Part shown: piece after piece, positions 1 to 6,172 of the stretch | Layout of the letters: every line of letters begins with the position of its first letter | Position numbering within the stretch: the first letter of the stretch is position 1 | DNA from: Silvimonas sp. | GTDB lineage: Bacteria; Pseudomonadota; Gammaproteobacteria; Burkholderiales; Chitinibacteraceae | DNA length: 11,700 nucleotides | Assembly: GCA_030151005.1 (NCBI GenBank) | Contig: JASLES010000444.1 | Span: 1-11,700 of the forward strand | Reading direction: 5' to 3' | The notes under the pieces: generated by a model | Database searches by the model: none | What the model saw: the letters and a program-made list of their open reading frames with translations, nothing else | Told to the model about the DNA's origin: nothing | Position numbers and translations under genes: made by a program

Positions 1-280
1 TGGTCGCCAGGCTGACCACGCAAGCGACACACACCAGCGCCAGGACAATCTCTGCGTTTTCATCCTGCGCCAGCGCAATCCGGCGGATCTGTTCTGGCTG
101 CGCCCGGATCATCAGCCACCACACCATGATGAGGTAGGCCCATACGGCCAGGTTCCAGCAGGTTAGCGCCCGACCGGCAAGCGAACCGTGTTGTGGCAGG
201 ATAAAAAAGCTGATCACGCCCAGTGCCAGCGCCAGTGCCAGCCGTGGGCGGGCGGTCATGAAAGCGGGTAATGCACGCAT
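1..280 (-). CDS. DUF1345 family membrane protein (N-terminal part, cut by window edge)
   Basis: Reading the minus strand from an ATG at 280 gives about 93 residues that run off the window. The sequence starts MRALPAFMTARPRLALALAL. A hydrophobic segment (about residues 14-28) is followed by a second around the motif RALTCWNLAVWAYLIMVWWL, a charged loop (QPEQIRRIALAQDENAE), then a third hydrophobic stretch. Order and wording match DUF1345, an inner-membrane family of unknown function: an RP/L-rich first helix, then a 'CWN..V..YL' second helix, a loop with 'R.IA..DE', and a third helix. A second in-frame ATG lies at 259. I prefer 280 because family members usually carry a few residues before the PRL motif, but neither start has a clear ribosome-binding site. 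It lies just downstream of the terminator of the DUF2185 gene, so it probably has its own promoter. The family call is from recognition, not a search. Confidence 0.72.
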   Translation of the reverse strand, partial: MRALPAFMTARPRLALALALGVISFFILPQHGSLAGRALTCWNLAVWAYLIMVWWLMIRAQPEQIRRIALAQDENAEIVLALVCVACVVSLAT

Positions 281-301
281 GGCCAGGTCTTTGTGGTCAG
301 T

Positions 302-332
302 AGACAAAACAAAGGCCGGGAATGCCGGCCTT
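302..332 (-). terminator. Rho-independent terminator of the DUF2185 gene
   Basis: On the minus strand, a perfect 8-bp GC-rich stem (AAGGCCGG pairing with CCGGCCTT, 312-319 and 325-332, 5-nt loop) is followed directly by the T-rich tail TTTGTTTTGT. It begins 15 nt after the stop codon of the minus-strand gene ending at 348. The plus-strand direction has no T tail, so the signal is directional. Confidence 0.85.
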
Positions 333-347
333 CAGGTGCTGGATCAA

Positions 348-680
348 TCAATCGTCTTCGCTGACGTCGTAAAACACGCCTTCATGTTTATCAAACGCCG
401 CACCGACCGGGGCATCCAGAAACTCGACAATGCTGGGGTCGCAATTGGCGACCAGGTTGATGTCGACCAGATTGAAGTGTTTGGGATTATCCAGATAGCG
501 GTCATCTTCCGCGCCGCTGAAAAAACGCCAGCCGCTGTCTTCAGCGTCTTCCGGTTCTTCGCGCACCATGTAGCCGACTGGCTGGCCTTCCACCACGATC
601 AGATCAGTCACCATACACAGGCCTTTTTCAGTGGCCAGTGCTTGCAGTTTGTGGGTATCGATTGCGTATTGTTTTTGCAT
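348..680 (-). CDS. DUF2185 / Imm33-like domain protein
   Basis: This 110-residue acidic soluble protein has no signal peptide or membrane segment. The N-terminal half (residues 1-45) ends in a strand-rich 'LIVVEGQPVGYMVREEP' stretch. The second half carries the DUF2185 signature: GWRFFSG at 50-56, then ED..YLD (58-63), and a C-terminal 'NLVANCDPSIVEFLDAPVGAAF' type segment. DUF2185 (Pfam PF09951) has been renamed Imm33 because some members are predicted immunity proteins beside polymorphic toxins. Many others are solitary genes of unknown role. No toxin, Rhs, VgrG or secretion gene is visible nearby, so an immunity function is not supported here. The start ATG at 680 has only a weak upstream GAG. 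The gene is a single unit, ended by the terminator at 302-332. Confidence 0.82.
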   Translation of the reverse strand: MQKQYAIDTHKLQALATEKGLCMVTDLIVVEGQPVGYMVREEPEDAEDSGWRFFSGAEDDRYLDNPKHFNLVDINLVANCDPSIVEFLDAPVGAAFDKHEGVFYDVSEDD

Positions 681-735
681 GATGGTGCTCGTAACACAGG
701 TAAAGCATCAGCATACCCGGTTCCCGGCTGCATCG

Positions 736-1383
736 TCAGCCACGGGTGGACGGCAGTTTCTGCAGGTAGTCCAGATGGGCCTTGAGCACCGGCAGAGTTT
801 GTCTGGCCAGCGCCACCACTTGCGGGTCACTACCGTTAGCGACTTCTTGCGACCACGCGACCACGGCGTCCTGACTGGCCTTGGTCTGGATCTTGATCCA
901 TTCCGCCTCAAACCGGTCGCCCTGCAATCCGTAGAGGTGTTCCATATCCTGCTGCTGGGCGGCATCCGGTGCGGAAGCGTCTTGCCGCTGTTTTTGCTGT
1001 GCCAGGGTCTTCAGTTTGAGACCAATAACGCCGTGGTCCTCAAACAGTTTGCTTGCCAGCGTTTTAATGGCAGGGGCCAAAGCCTGCTGCATAGCCATGC
1101 GGGCCAAGTCCTGGCCCGTTGTGGCGGTGCGCTGCGCTTCGGCCAGAAAAGATGCGTCCTGCTGCGAGAGCTTCGCCTGCGGCGCAGTGGCAGCCGGCGC
1201 ATCGTTGGTAGATTGCGCTGCGGCACCAGGCTGACTCTGCGCGGCGTCTGCCAGCATGGTGGCGGCCATCAATGACAACGCCAATGCCGGCGTCAGCAAA
1301 AACTCGCTGGCGTAAGCACGCACGTCATGACGCAATCGCTGCACATTGTTAAGTAGATTGAGCTGCGGTCTGGCGTTGGGCAT
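736..1383 (-). CDS. DUF4142 domain-containing exported protein
   Basis: This 215-residue protein has a basic N-terminal region of about 27 residues. A hydrophobic segment (about 28-44) then ends in an Ala-rich stretch, MLADAAQ, which fits a signal peptide with an unusually long n-region. After an Ala/Gln/Pro linker (48-70), residues 72-213 form the helical DUF4142 domain (a predicted ferritin-like bundle). Characteristic phrases are DASFLAEAQR, LARMAMQQA.APAIKTLASKLFEDHG, DRFEAEWIKIQTKASQDAV and LARQTLPVLKAHLDYLQ. The function of DUF4142 is unknown; members are periplasmic or outer-envelope. The start at 1383 is well placed, with GGGAG about 8 nt upstream. The gene lies only 12 nt after the proline-rich gene on the same strand, so the two are very probably co-transcribed. 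Confidence 0.85.
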   Translation of the reverse strand: MPNARPQLNLLNNVQRLRHDVRAYASEFLLTPALALSLMAATMLADAAQSQPGAAAQSTNDAPAATAPQAKLSQQDASFLAEAQRTATTGQDLARMAMQQALAPAIKTLASKLFEDHGVIGLKLKTLAQQKQRQDASAPDAAQQQDMEHLYGLQGDRFEAEWIKIQTKASQDAVVAWSQEVANGSDPQVVALARQTLPVLKAHLDYLQKLPSTRG

Positions 1384-1395
1384 GCTGTTACTCCC

Positions 1396-1701
1396 TCAAT
1401 GCACGCGACCATGACCACCAAAGTACGGCGTATCACGCTTGGGTTCATCCGGCGCGCGCGGCGGTTCCTTGATCGGGCCGGGGTTGTCATCTGGCGGAAA
1501 TGGGTCATGCACCGGTTGCGGTGCAAACGGACGATCTGGCGGCACGGGCAAAGGCGGAATCTGCTCCGGCGGCTTGGGCTGCGGAAAATCCGGGTCGCCC
1601 GGTTCCGGCTCAGGGTACGGCGGCTGGCCGGGTACGGCGGGTGGCATGGCCTGGGGGGTAATCAGCCAGCGGCTCGCCGGCGCGGCGGTAGGTAACAACA
1701 T
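1396..1701 (-). CDS. Proline-rich small protein, operon partner of the DUF4142 gene
   Basis: This 101-residue open frame has about one third proline (34 of 101), in runs such as PPYPEPEPGDPDFPQPKPPE and PVPPDRPFAP, with many Asp/Glu and few hydrophobic residues. It must be disordered or extended (polyproline-II). No domain, signal peptide or membrane segment is recognised. I call it real for two reasons. The ATG at 1701 has GGAG 7 nt upstream in CCGGAGATCATCATG, and the frame ends 12 nt before the well-supported DUF4142 start, with that gene's ribosome-binding site in the gap. The antisense frame is glycine-rich and longer-looking, but it is explained as the complement of proline codons. Function unknown; possibly a cell-envelope spacer or partner of the DUF4142 protein. 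Confidence 0.65.
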   Translation of the reverse strand: MLLPTAAPASRWLITPQAMPPAVPGQPPYPEPEPGDPDFPQPKPPEQIPPLPVPPDRPFAPQPVHDPFPPDDNPGPIKEPPRAPDEPKRDTPYFGGHGRVH

Positions 1702-1787
1702 GATGATCTCCGGCGGTTAAGCTTGATTTCATCATGACCGTAAAAGCGGGATATCACTGTCAGCCAGCGCCCGATAGCGACGTGAGA
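1702..1787. other. Intergenic gap with no clear element
   Basis: This gap of 86 bp lies between the stop of the upstream ROK gene and the start of the proline-rich gene, both on the minus strand. It should hold the terminator of the former and the promoter of the latter. I see only a 4-bp CGGG/CCCG pairing followed by TTTT and a CTGACA hexamer without a well-spaced partner, so no site is called. Confidence 0.3.
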
Positions 1788-3002
1788 CTAGCCCGCGTTG
1801 CCCGCCAGCGCGGCATCGACCGCCTGTGGCGCAAACACGGCGTCGGCCACCAGATGCACGCAGCCGGTCAGCGCGGCTTCATCCGCCAGTTGACTGCCAA
1901 GGATTTGCAAATTGCGGGTGGCCAGCGGTAACGAGCGGCGATAGACCATTTCCCGCACACCAGCCAGCAAGTGATCTTGTGAATCCGCCAACGCGCCCCC
2001 CAGCACCACCAGCGACGGGTTCAACAGGCTGACCGCCTGCGCCAGCGCCTCGCCCAGCAACCGACCAGATTGCAGCAACAAGGCCACCACTTCTGCATCG
2101 CCCTGCCGGGCCAGCGCAGCGACATCCTGCGCCAGGTGGACCGGATAACCACGAGACTCCAGTTGCCGGGTCAATGACCAGCCAGCGGCATAGGCTTCAA
2201 GGCAGCCTGAATTGCCACAACGGCACAGCGGCAATTCGCCGCCACCGGCTGAACCGGCATGGCCCATGAACAGATGTCCCAGATCGCCTGCACCGCCTTG
2301 CGCGCCCCGCTGCGGGCGGCCATCCATAATCAGGCCAGCGCCAATGCCGGTGCCGATCGTCACATACATCATGTGCGCGACATCTGGCCACACTGCACGG
2401 TGTTCGCCCAGCGCCATCAAATTGACGTCTTTATCGACGCGTACCGGGCAGTTGAAATGCGGTGCAAAGAAGTCCGGCACCACCACGCCATCCCAGCCGG
2501 TCATGATTGGTGGGCGTACCACGCGGCCTTGGGCAAACTCCACCGGGCCGGGCACGCCAATGCCAATGCCTTTGACCTCAGCACGCGTGCGCTGCGCCGC
2601 AGCCAGCAAACCATCGAACTGTTGCAAAACCAGATCCAGCGTGACAAACGGGCCGCCCGCAATGTCGTTGAGCGCACTGGCACTGGCCAGCGTATTGCCA
2701 TGCATATCGGCGAGCGCCAGGCGCATTTTCTCTGCACCAATATCAGCCAGCAGCATGACCCCAAACGCCGGGTTGATCCGCAACGACGCTTGCGGCCGCC
2801 CTCCTGTCGAGGCCGCACTGCCGCCTTGTTCCAGATAACCGGCAGCAATCAGGGTATCCAGCCGCTGACCCACCGTGGAGCGGGACAACCCCGTCACCTG
2901 CATGATGCGCGCCCGCGTGGTGGCCACGCCGCTGCGGATCAGCGCAAGAATGGCGCCGCTGCTATCGGCGGCCGGCAAGACGGGAGTGGTTGCGTCGTTC
3001 AT
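1788..3002 (-). CDS. ROK-family transcriptional repressor (NagC/XylR/Mlc type), copy 1
   Basis: The protein has 404 residues from the ATG at 3002. A further in-frame ATG at 3029 would add nine residues (MRTITNRLS) but lacks a ribosome-binding site. An N-terminal winged helix (about residues 16-60) contains TRARIMQVTGLSRSTVGQRL, the recognition-helix region. A sugar-kinase-like ROK domain follows, with DIGAEKMRLAL as phosphate loop 1, GIGIGVPGPV, KDVN (D192 at the sugar-kinase catalytic position), IGTGIGAGL, GDLGH (239-243), and the zinc motif CRCGNSGCLE (260-269). With both the HTH and the ROK fold, it is a regulator rather than AlsK/NagK-type kinase, although the ATP- and sugar-site residues look largely intact. 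It is divergent from the epimerase gene, so it most likely controls that gene and itself by sugar-relieved repression. The ligand is unknown. Confidence 0.93.
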   Translation of the reverse strand: MNDATTPVLPAADSSGAILALIRSGVATTRARIMQVTGLSRSTVGQRLDTLIAAGYLEQGGSAASTGGRPQASLRINPAFGVMLLADIGAEKMRLALADMHGNTLASASALNDIAGGPFVTLDLVLQQFDGLLAAAQRTRAEVKGIGIGVPGPVEFAQGRVVRPPIMTGWDGVVVPDFFAPHFNCPVRVDKDVNLMALGEHRAVWPDVAHMMYVTIGTGIGAGLIMDGRPQRGAQGGAGDLGHLFMGHAGSAGGGELPLCRCGNSGCLEAYAAGWSLTRQLESRGYPVHLAQDVAALARQGDAEVVALLLQSGRLLGEALAQAVSLLNPSLVVLGGALADSQDHLLAGVREMVYRRSLPLATRNLQILGSQLADEAALTGCVHLVADAVFAPQAVDAALAGNAG

Positions 3003-3077
3003 GGAAAGCCTGTTTGTGATTGTGCGCATTTAACGCCGGATCAGGCGCTGGCGACAAGTTTCCCACATCCTCAAATT

Positions 3078-3104
3078 ACTTTTGTATTTTTTTTACGCAA
3101 AAGT
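3078..3104. promoter_or_regulatory. AT-rich inverted repeat, candidate operator for ROK repressor 1
   Basis: Arms ACTTTTG (3078-3084) and CAAAAGT (3098-3104) are perfect reverse complements around a 13-bp T-rich centre. AT-rich palindromes of about this size are the known operator style of ROK repressors (Mlc, NagC, XylR). It sits in the divergent region between the ROK gene and the epimerase. That it is the operator is inference. Confidence 0.4.
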
Positions 3105-3133
3105 TGTTTTTTCAAAATCAAAAGGTGTAGCAT
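3104..3133 (+). promoter_or_regulatory. Possible sigma-70 promoter for the epimerase operon
   Basis: TTGTTT (3104-3109) and TAGCAT (3128-3133) are separated by 18 bp. Each is a 4/6 match to the sigma-70 -35 and -10 hexamers. The pair directly follows the candidate operator at 3078-3104. Matches are modest and the surrounding AT-richness makes chance hits likely. Confidence 0.25.
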
Positions 3134-3167
3134 GCGCTCCATGCACTACCAACCAACAACCCATGAA

Positions 3168-3203
3168 CCCGTTTACGAGCTAGCGCAGCAGCTCGTAAAC
3201 GGG
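3168..3203 (+). promoter_or_regulatory. Perfect 14-bp inverted repeat / hairpin just upstream of the epimerase ribosome-binding site
   Basis: The left arm CCCGTTTACGAGCT (3168-3181) is an exact reverse complement of AGCTCGTAAACGGG (3190-3203), with an 8-nt loop (AGCGCAGC). It ends 8 nt before the CAGGAG ribosome-binding site (3211-3216) and 20 nt before the start codon. In RNA this would be a very stable 5'-UTR hairpin; in DNA it could be a repressor site. There is no following T-run, so it is not an ordinary terminator. Confidence 0.75.
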
Positions 3204-3223
3204 GTCTGAACAGGAGTAACACC

Positions 3224-4105
3224 ATGAATCCACTTGGCATCCACGCACTGGTCTGGGCGGGCGACGTATCGCCGGAATCGGTAAAGAAGATCATCAGCAG
3301 CAGTAAAGAAGCCGGCTTTGACCTGATCGAGTTCTCTTTGCACGAACCCAAGCCGCTGGATTTTGGCTACACGCGTGAACTGCTGAAAGAATTCAACATC
3401 AAGCCTGCGTTCTCCCGCGGTCTGGCCTTCAATGCCGATGTCTCCAGCGATGACCCCGCCGTTGTTGCCCGCGGCGTGGCGTTGTTGACCGAAGCCATCA
3501 ACATCACCCAACAACTGGGCGGTGATTACTTTGGCGGCGTGCCGTACAGCGCGCTGGGCAAATACAACCACCCGATCACCGCGCAAGGGCGCAAGCATGT
3601 GGTAGAAACCCTGCGCCGCATCTCGGGCGAGGCTGCGGACAAGGGTGTCAAGATTGGTCTGGAAGTCGTCAATCGTTATGAAAGCAACGTAATCAACACC
3701 GCCCGCCAGGCGCTGGAACTGATTGACGAAGTCGGCACCGGCAACCTGTGTGTCCATCTGGACACTTATCACATGAACATCGAAGAAGTGGACTTTGTCC
3801 GCCCGGTGCTCGAATGCGGCGACAAGCTGGGTTATGTGCATATTGGCGAGAGCCATCGTGGCTACCTGGGTTCTGGCACCGTTGATTTCACGGCGTTTTT
3901 CCATGCACTGGCCCAGATTGGCTACACCGGCCCGATCACGTTTGAGAGCTTCTCTTCCACCGTAGTAGCGGAAGGACTTTCCAACGATCTGGCGGTCTGG
4001 CGCAATTTGTGGAATAACGGCATGGACCTGGCTACCCACGCCCACGCCTTTATCAGCGCGCAAGCCAAGGGTGCGGGTCTGGGCATTACTGACCGCCCGT
4101 ATTGA
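3224..4105 (+). CDS. Ketose 3-epimerase of the D-tagatose / D-allulose (psicose) 3-epimerase family
   Basis: This 293-residue cytoplasmic TIM-barrel protein of the xylose-isomerase-like superfamily matches the family's usual length (about 290). The metal/catalytic set is present: E147 in GLEVVNRYE, D180 in HLDTYHMNIEE, H206 in VHIGESHRGYLG and E241 in ITFESF. The spacing equals that of the Agrobacterium D-psicose 3-epimerase set (E150, D183, H209, E244), shifted by exactly three. These enzymes interconvert free ketoses at C3 (D-fructose/D-allulose, D-tagatose/D-sorbose) using Mn2+ or Co2+. The exact substrate cannot be read from sequence, and an L-ribulose or keto-inositol substrate is possible. 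The start at 3224 is supported by CAGGAG 7 nt upstream. It is first in an apparent operon with the kinase and divergent from ROK repressor 1. Confidence 0.88.
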   Translation: MNPLGIHALVWAGDVSPESVKKIISSSKEAGFDLIEFSLHEPKPLDFGYTRELLKEFNIKPAFSRGLAFNADVSSDDPAVVARGVALLTEAINITQQLGGDYFGGVPYSALGKYNHPITAQGRKHVVETLRRISGEAADKGVKIGLEVVNRYESNVINTARQALELIDEVGTGNLCVHLDTYHMNIEEVDFVRPVLECGDKLGYVHIGESHRGYLGSGTVDFTAFFHALAQIGYTGPITFESFSSTVVAEGLSNDLAVWRNLWNNGMDLATHAHAFISAQAKGAGLGITDRPY

Positions 4106-4111
4106 TCCAGT

Positions 4112-4136
4112 CAGGCCAGGCTGTAGTGCTGGCCTG
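4112..4136 (+). other. Intercistronic hairpin between epimerase and kinase genes
   Basis: CAGGCCAG (4112-4119) and CTGGCCTG (4129-4136) are perfect reverse complements with a 9-nt loop, 6 nt after the epimerase stop. An alternative register pairs GGCCAGG (4114-4120) with CCTGGCC (4133-4139). No T-run follows, so it more likely stabilises the upstream mRNA or partly attenuates transcription than terminates it fully. Confidence 0.55.
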
Positions 4137-4170
4137 GCCGCTTACCGACCACGCAGGAACACCAAAAAAC

Positions 4171-4800
4171 ATGGTTCCCGATATTTATCTGCAACGCGCG
4201 CTAGCCCTGCTGGAAAGTGGTCAGCGCAAGATTCTGGGCATTGCCGGGGCGCCGGGCTCGGGTAAATCGACCGTCGCTGAAGCCTTGGCCAAAGCACTTG
4301 GCGAGCGCGCCATGGTGGTGCCAATGGATGGCTATCACCTGGCCAACGTTGAACTGGCACGGCTGGGCCGGGCCAACCGTAAAGGCGCACCGGATACGTT
4401 TGATGTCTGGGGTTATGTGTCGCTGCTGGAACGCATCAAGCACGCCAGGCCGGGCGAAACCGTCTACGCGCCGGTATTTCGGCGTGAGATTGAAGAACCC
4501 ATTGCCGGGGCGATCCCGGTCGGCGCTGACACACAGCTCATCATCACCGAAGGCAACTACCTGTTAATGGAAGACGCTGGCTGGAACAACGTGCGCCCCC
4601 TGCTGGATGAAGCCTGGTATGTGGGTGTGGATGACGAACTACGCCGCCAGCGCCTTGTCGCCCGCCACATGTTTTTTGGTCGTACCGAACAAGCCGCCAA
4701 AGACTGGGTGATGAACACGGATGAGCCCAATGCCATACGCATTGCTGCCAGCCGTCATCGCGCTGATCTGGTGGTGAACTGGCCTGAAATCACCGGTTGA
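4171..4800 (+). CDS. P-loop nucleoside/sugar kinase, FrcK-like (phosphoribulokinase/uridine kinase superfamily)
   Basis: The protein has 209 residues. Walker A GAPGSGKST is at 26-34, PMDGYHL at 51-57, GAPDTFDVWGY in the substrate lid region, and TEGNYLL (E127) in the Walker-B-like region. DDELRRQRLVARH near the C-terminus is typical of the 'nucleoside/nucleotide kinase family' proteins that include FrcK of Sinorhizobium fructose-transport loci. It should phosphorylate a hydroxyl of a small sugar or nucleoside using ATP; the acceptor is unknown. An in-frame TTG at 4102 would overlap the epimerase stop and add 23 unconserved residues spanning the hairpin, so I chose ATG 4171, giving the family's length. 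Its AGGA is 12 nt upstream, slightly far. Context suggests it acts on the product of the 3-epimerase. Confidence 0.85.
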   Translation: MVPDIYLQRALALLESGQRKILGIAGAPGSGKSTVAEALAKALGERAMVVPMDGYHLANVELARLGRANRKGAPDTFDVWGYVSLLERIKHARPGETVYAPVFRREIEEPIAGAIPVGADTQLIITEGNYLLMEDAGWNNVRPLLDEAWYVGVDDELRRQRLVARHMFFGRTEQAAKDWVMNTDEPNAIRIAASRHRADLVVNWPEITG

Positions 4801-4829
4801 TGACCTGCTGATCCAAGTTTGCAACCCGA

Positions 4830-4851
4830 CCCCGGATGACCCCATCCGGGG
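4830..4851 (+). terminator. Candidate terminator hairpin after the kinase gene
   Basis: CCCCGGATG (4830-4838) and CATCCGGGG (4843-4851) form a perfect 9-bp GC-rich stem with a 4-nt loop, about 30 nt after the kinase stop. A proper T-run is missing (GTTGCTGTTAT follows at a distance). A second weaker hairpin, CCGGCC/GGCCGG, lies at 4871-4891. The pair probably ends or trims the epimerase-kinase transcript. Confidence 0.45.
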
Positions 4852-5025
4852 CGGGCCCGTTGCTGTTATCCCGGCCGACACATCAGGCCGGCGCGTGCGC
4901 CGTTGCAACACCCCGCGCACAACACTCCCCCCACCTTCAATGCCGCCGTAATATCCCGAAAAAACTACAACCGCATAATTCGGCGCTTTGCCGCTTTATG
5001 ACCTTTTGTGTTGATTGGGGATGAC

Positions 5026-5631
5026 ATGCGTTTCGTTTTACCTTTGATGTATGCCAGTGTGCTGGCCGTCGCCACCGCAGCCTGGGGTGCAGATCCGCTG
5101 CATGCGATTACTGAAGATGGCCGCAAAGTGCTGCTGGCGCCCAACGGCACCTGGACGTTTGACAGCCGCAGTAGCACGCCAGCGGCGCCAGACGGGTCGC
5201 CTTATATTCCGATGGTGAAAAAATTCAGCGTCAGCTATGACGTGAACAACTGGAATCAAAGCCCACCCAAAGATGGCGAATCTGCCACCAAACGCATGTT
5301 CATGCACAAGACGCTGCCGCTGTATGCCGTAGTGATTTCTGACCAGATTCCGGCCAACAACGCCAGCATGCGTGAAGTGATTCTGCATAACGTGCAGAGT
5401 GCAGGTGCAACGCCCACCGTCATTCTGGAAAGAAAGCCCGTCATTAGCGGCAAAGAGGTCGGCATGATCCGCCTTGTGGCCAACCTCAAAGGGCTCGATT
5501 TTGTCTTTACCACCAATTACTACGGTGATGACAACGGCAATATCCAGGTCACTTGTTATACCGGCCAGGCCTTGTTCTACAAATACGAAGCCGAGTGCCA
5601 GAAATTTATTGACGGCTTGTCCATCAAGTAA
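5026..5631 (+). CDS. Small exported protein of unknown function
   Basis: This 201-residue protein starts at ATG 5026 with GGGG 5 nt upstream; an in-frame TTG at 5008 is less likely. A signal peptide covers residues 1-22 (hydrophobic 3-19, cleavage probably AWGA|D). The mature N-terminus carries ITEDGRKVLLAPNGTWTF, a short 'DGR.V.L..nGTW' motif found in several periplasmic proteins. After a Ser/Pro linker, a globular region of about 135 residues with alternating strands follows. It ends in VTCYTGQALFYKYEAECQKF, whose two cysteines (C177, C191) are the only ones in the mature protein and could form a disulfide. No named family is recognised. It lies between two sugar blocks but has its own leader region and flanking hairpins, so a link to sugar metabolism is not supported. 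Confidence 0.75.
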   Translation: MRFVLPLMYASVLAVATAAWGADPLHAITEDGRKVLLAPNGTWTFDSRSSTPAAPDGSPYIPMVKKFSVSYDVNNWNQSPPKDGESATKRMFMHKTLPLYAVVISDQIPANNASMREVILHNVQSAGATPTVILERKPVISGKEVGMIRLVANLKGLDFVFTTNYYGDDNGNIQVTCYTGQALFYKYEAECQKFIDGLSIK

Positions 5632-5643
5632 ACCAGACCAATG

Positions 5644-5671
5644 GCCCGGATGGCAGGCTGCAAATCCGGGC
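5644..5671 (+). terminator. Candidate terminator hairpin after the exported-protein gene
   Basis: GCCCGGAT (5644-5651) pairs perfectly with ATCCGGGC (5664-5671) around a 12-nt loop, 12 nt after the stop codon at 5631. There is no T-run, so it is a weak or factor-assisted terminator at best. Confidence 0.4.
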
Positions 5672-5750
5672 TAATGCCATGAAAAGCTGGTATTCGCGTT
5701 GGCACCATCTACCATGACCGTGTCCCGTATTACCTGCCCCGGAGCACGTC

Positions 5751-6152
5751 ATGCCTCACATCACCGGCACATTCAGCGTTCACATTACCCGCCTGGAACC
5801 CGCAGAGCCCGTGGGCAGTGCTGCCCTGGGCCGCATGGGTCTTGAAAAACAGTTTGCCGGCGCGCTGACCGCGACAAGCCAGGGTCAAATGCTGAGTGCC
5901 GCAACCACCACACCCGGTTCTGCGGGTTATGTGGCCATGGAGAAAGTCACCGGCACGCTTGATGGCAAGCAAGGCAGCTTCATGCTGCAGCATGCGGGCG
6001 CCATGAATCGCGGCGTCCCCACGCTGACCGTGACCGTGGTGCCGGACTCCGGCGCGGGTGAACTGACCGGCCTGATCGGGCGGATGGGCATCCGGATTGA
6101 GGAAGGCGTTCATTTCTACGACTTCAGCTACACCCTGCCCGGTGAAGACTGA
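5751..6152 (+). CDS. DUF3224 domain-containing protein
   Basis: This protein of 133 residues is a single compact domain with no signal peptide. DUF3224 (Pfam PF11528) wording is clear: an opening GTFSVHITRLEP strand, LGRMGLEKQFAGALTATSQG, SAGYVAMEKVTGTLDGKQGSF, MLQHAGAMNRG, then LTVTVVPDSGAGELTGLIGRM and a terminal GVHFYDFSYTL. The family folds as a small beta-barrel-like domain and its biochemical role is unknown; some members are annotated as allene-oxide-cyclase-like barrels. The start is well supported by CCGGAGCACGTCATG (GGAG 7 nt upstream). It converges on ROK repressor 2, with only 20 bp between the stops. There is no evident functional link to the sugar genes. Confidence 0.88.
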   Translation: MPHITGTFSVHITRLEPAEPVGSAALGRMGLEKQFAGALTATSQGQMLSAATTTPGSAGYVAMEKVTGTLDGKQGSFMLQHAGAMNRGVPTLTVTVVPDSGAGELTGLIGRMGIRIEEGVHFYDFSYTLPGED

Positions 6153-6172
6153 AGCCCGGTGGCATACACGCC

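Noticed and set aside
1439..1720. Glycine-rich plus-strand frame opposite the proline-rich gene
   Set aside because: Gly-rich frames are the automatic complement of Pro codons. The minus frame has a good ribosome-binding site and an operon partner.
1788..3002. Reading ROK copy 1 as an allose kinase (AlsK)
   Set aside because: The N-terminal winged helix and the divergent position point to a repressor. AlsK-type kinases lack the HTH.
2259..3209. A 316-codon plus-strand open frame opposite ROK repressor 1, reaching into the intergenic hairpin
   Set aside because: Antisense to a clear ROK protein. It has no ribosome-binding site and no domain, and its tail merely translates the inverted repeat.
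3173..4063. A 296-codon minus-strand open frame opposite the epimerase
   Set aside because: The opposite strand encodes the epimerase with all catalytic residues in place. The antisense product has no recognisable domain.
4102..4170. Upstream TTG start for the kinase overlapping the epimerase stop
   Set aside because: It adds 23 residues unlike the family and translates the intercistronic hairpin. ATG 4171 gives the expected length and a kinase N-terminus.
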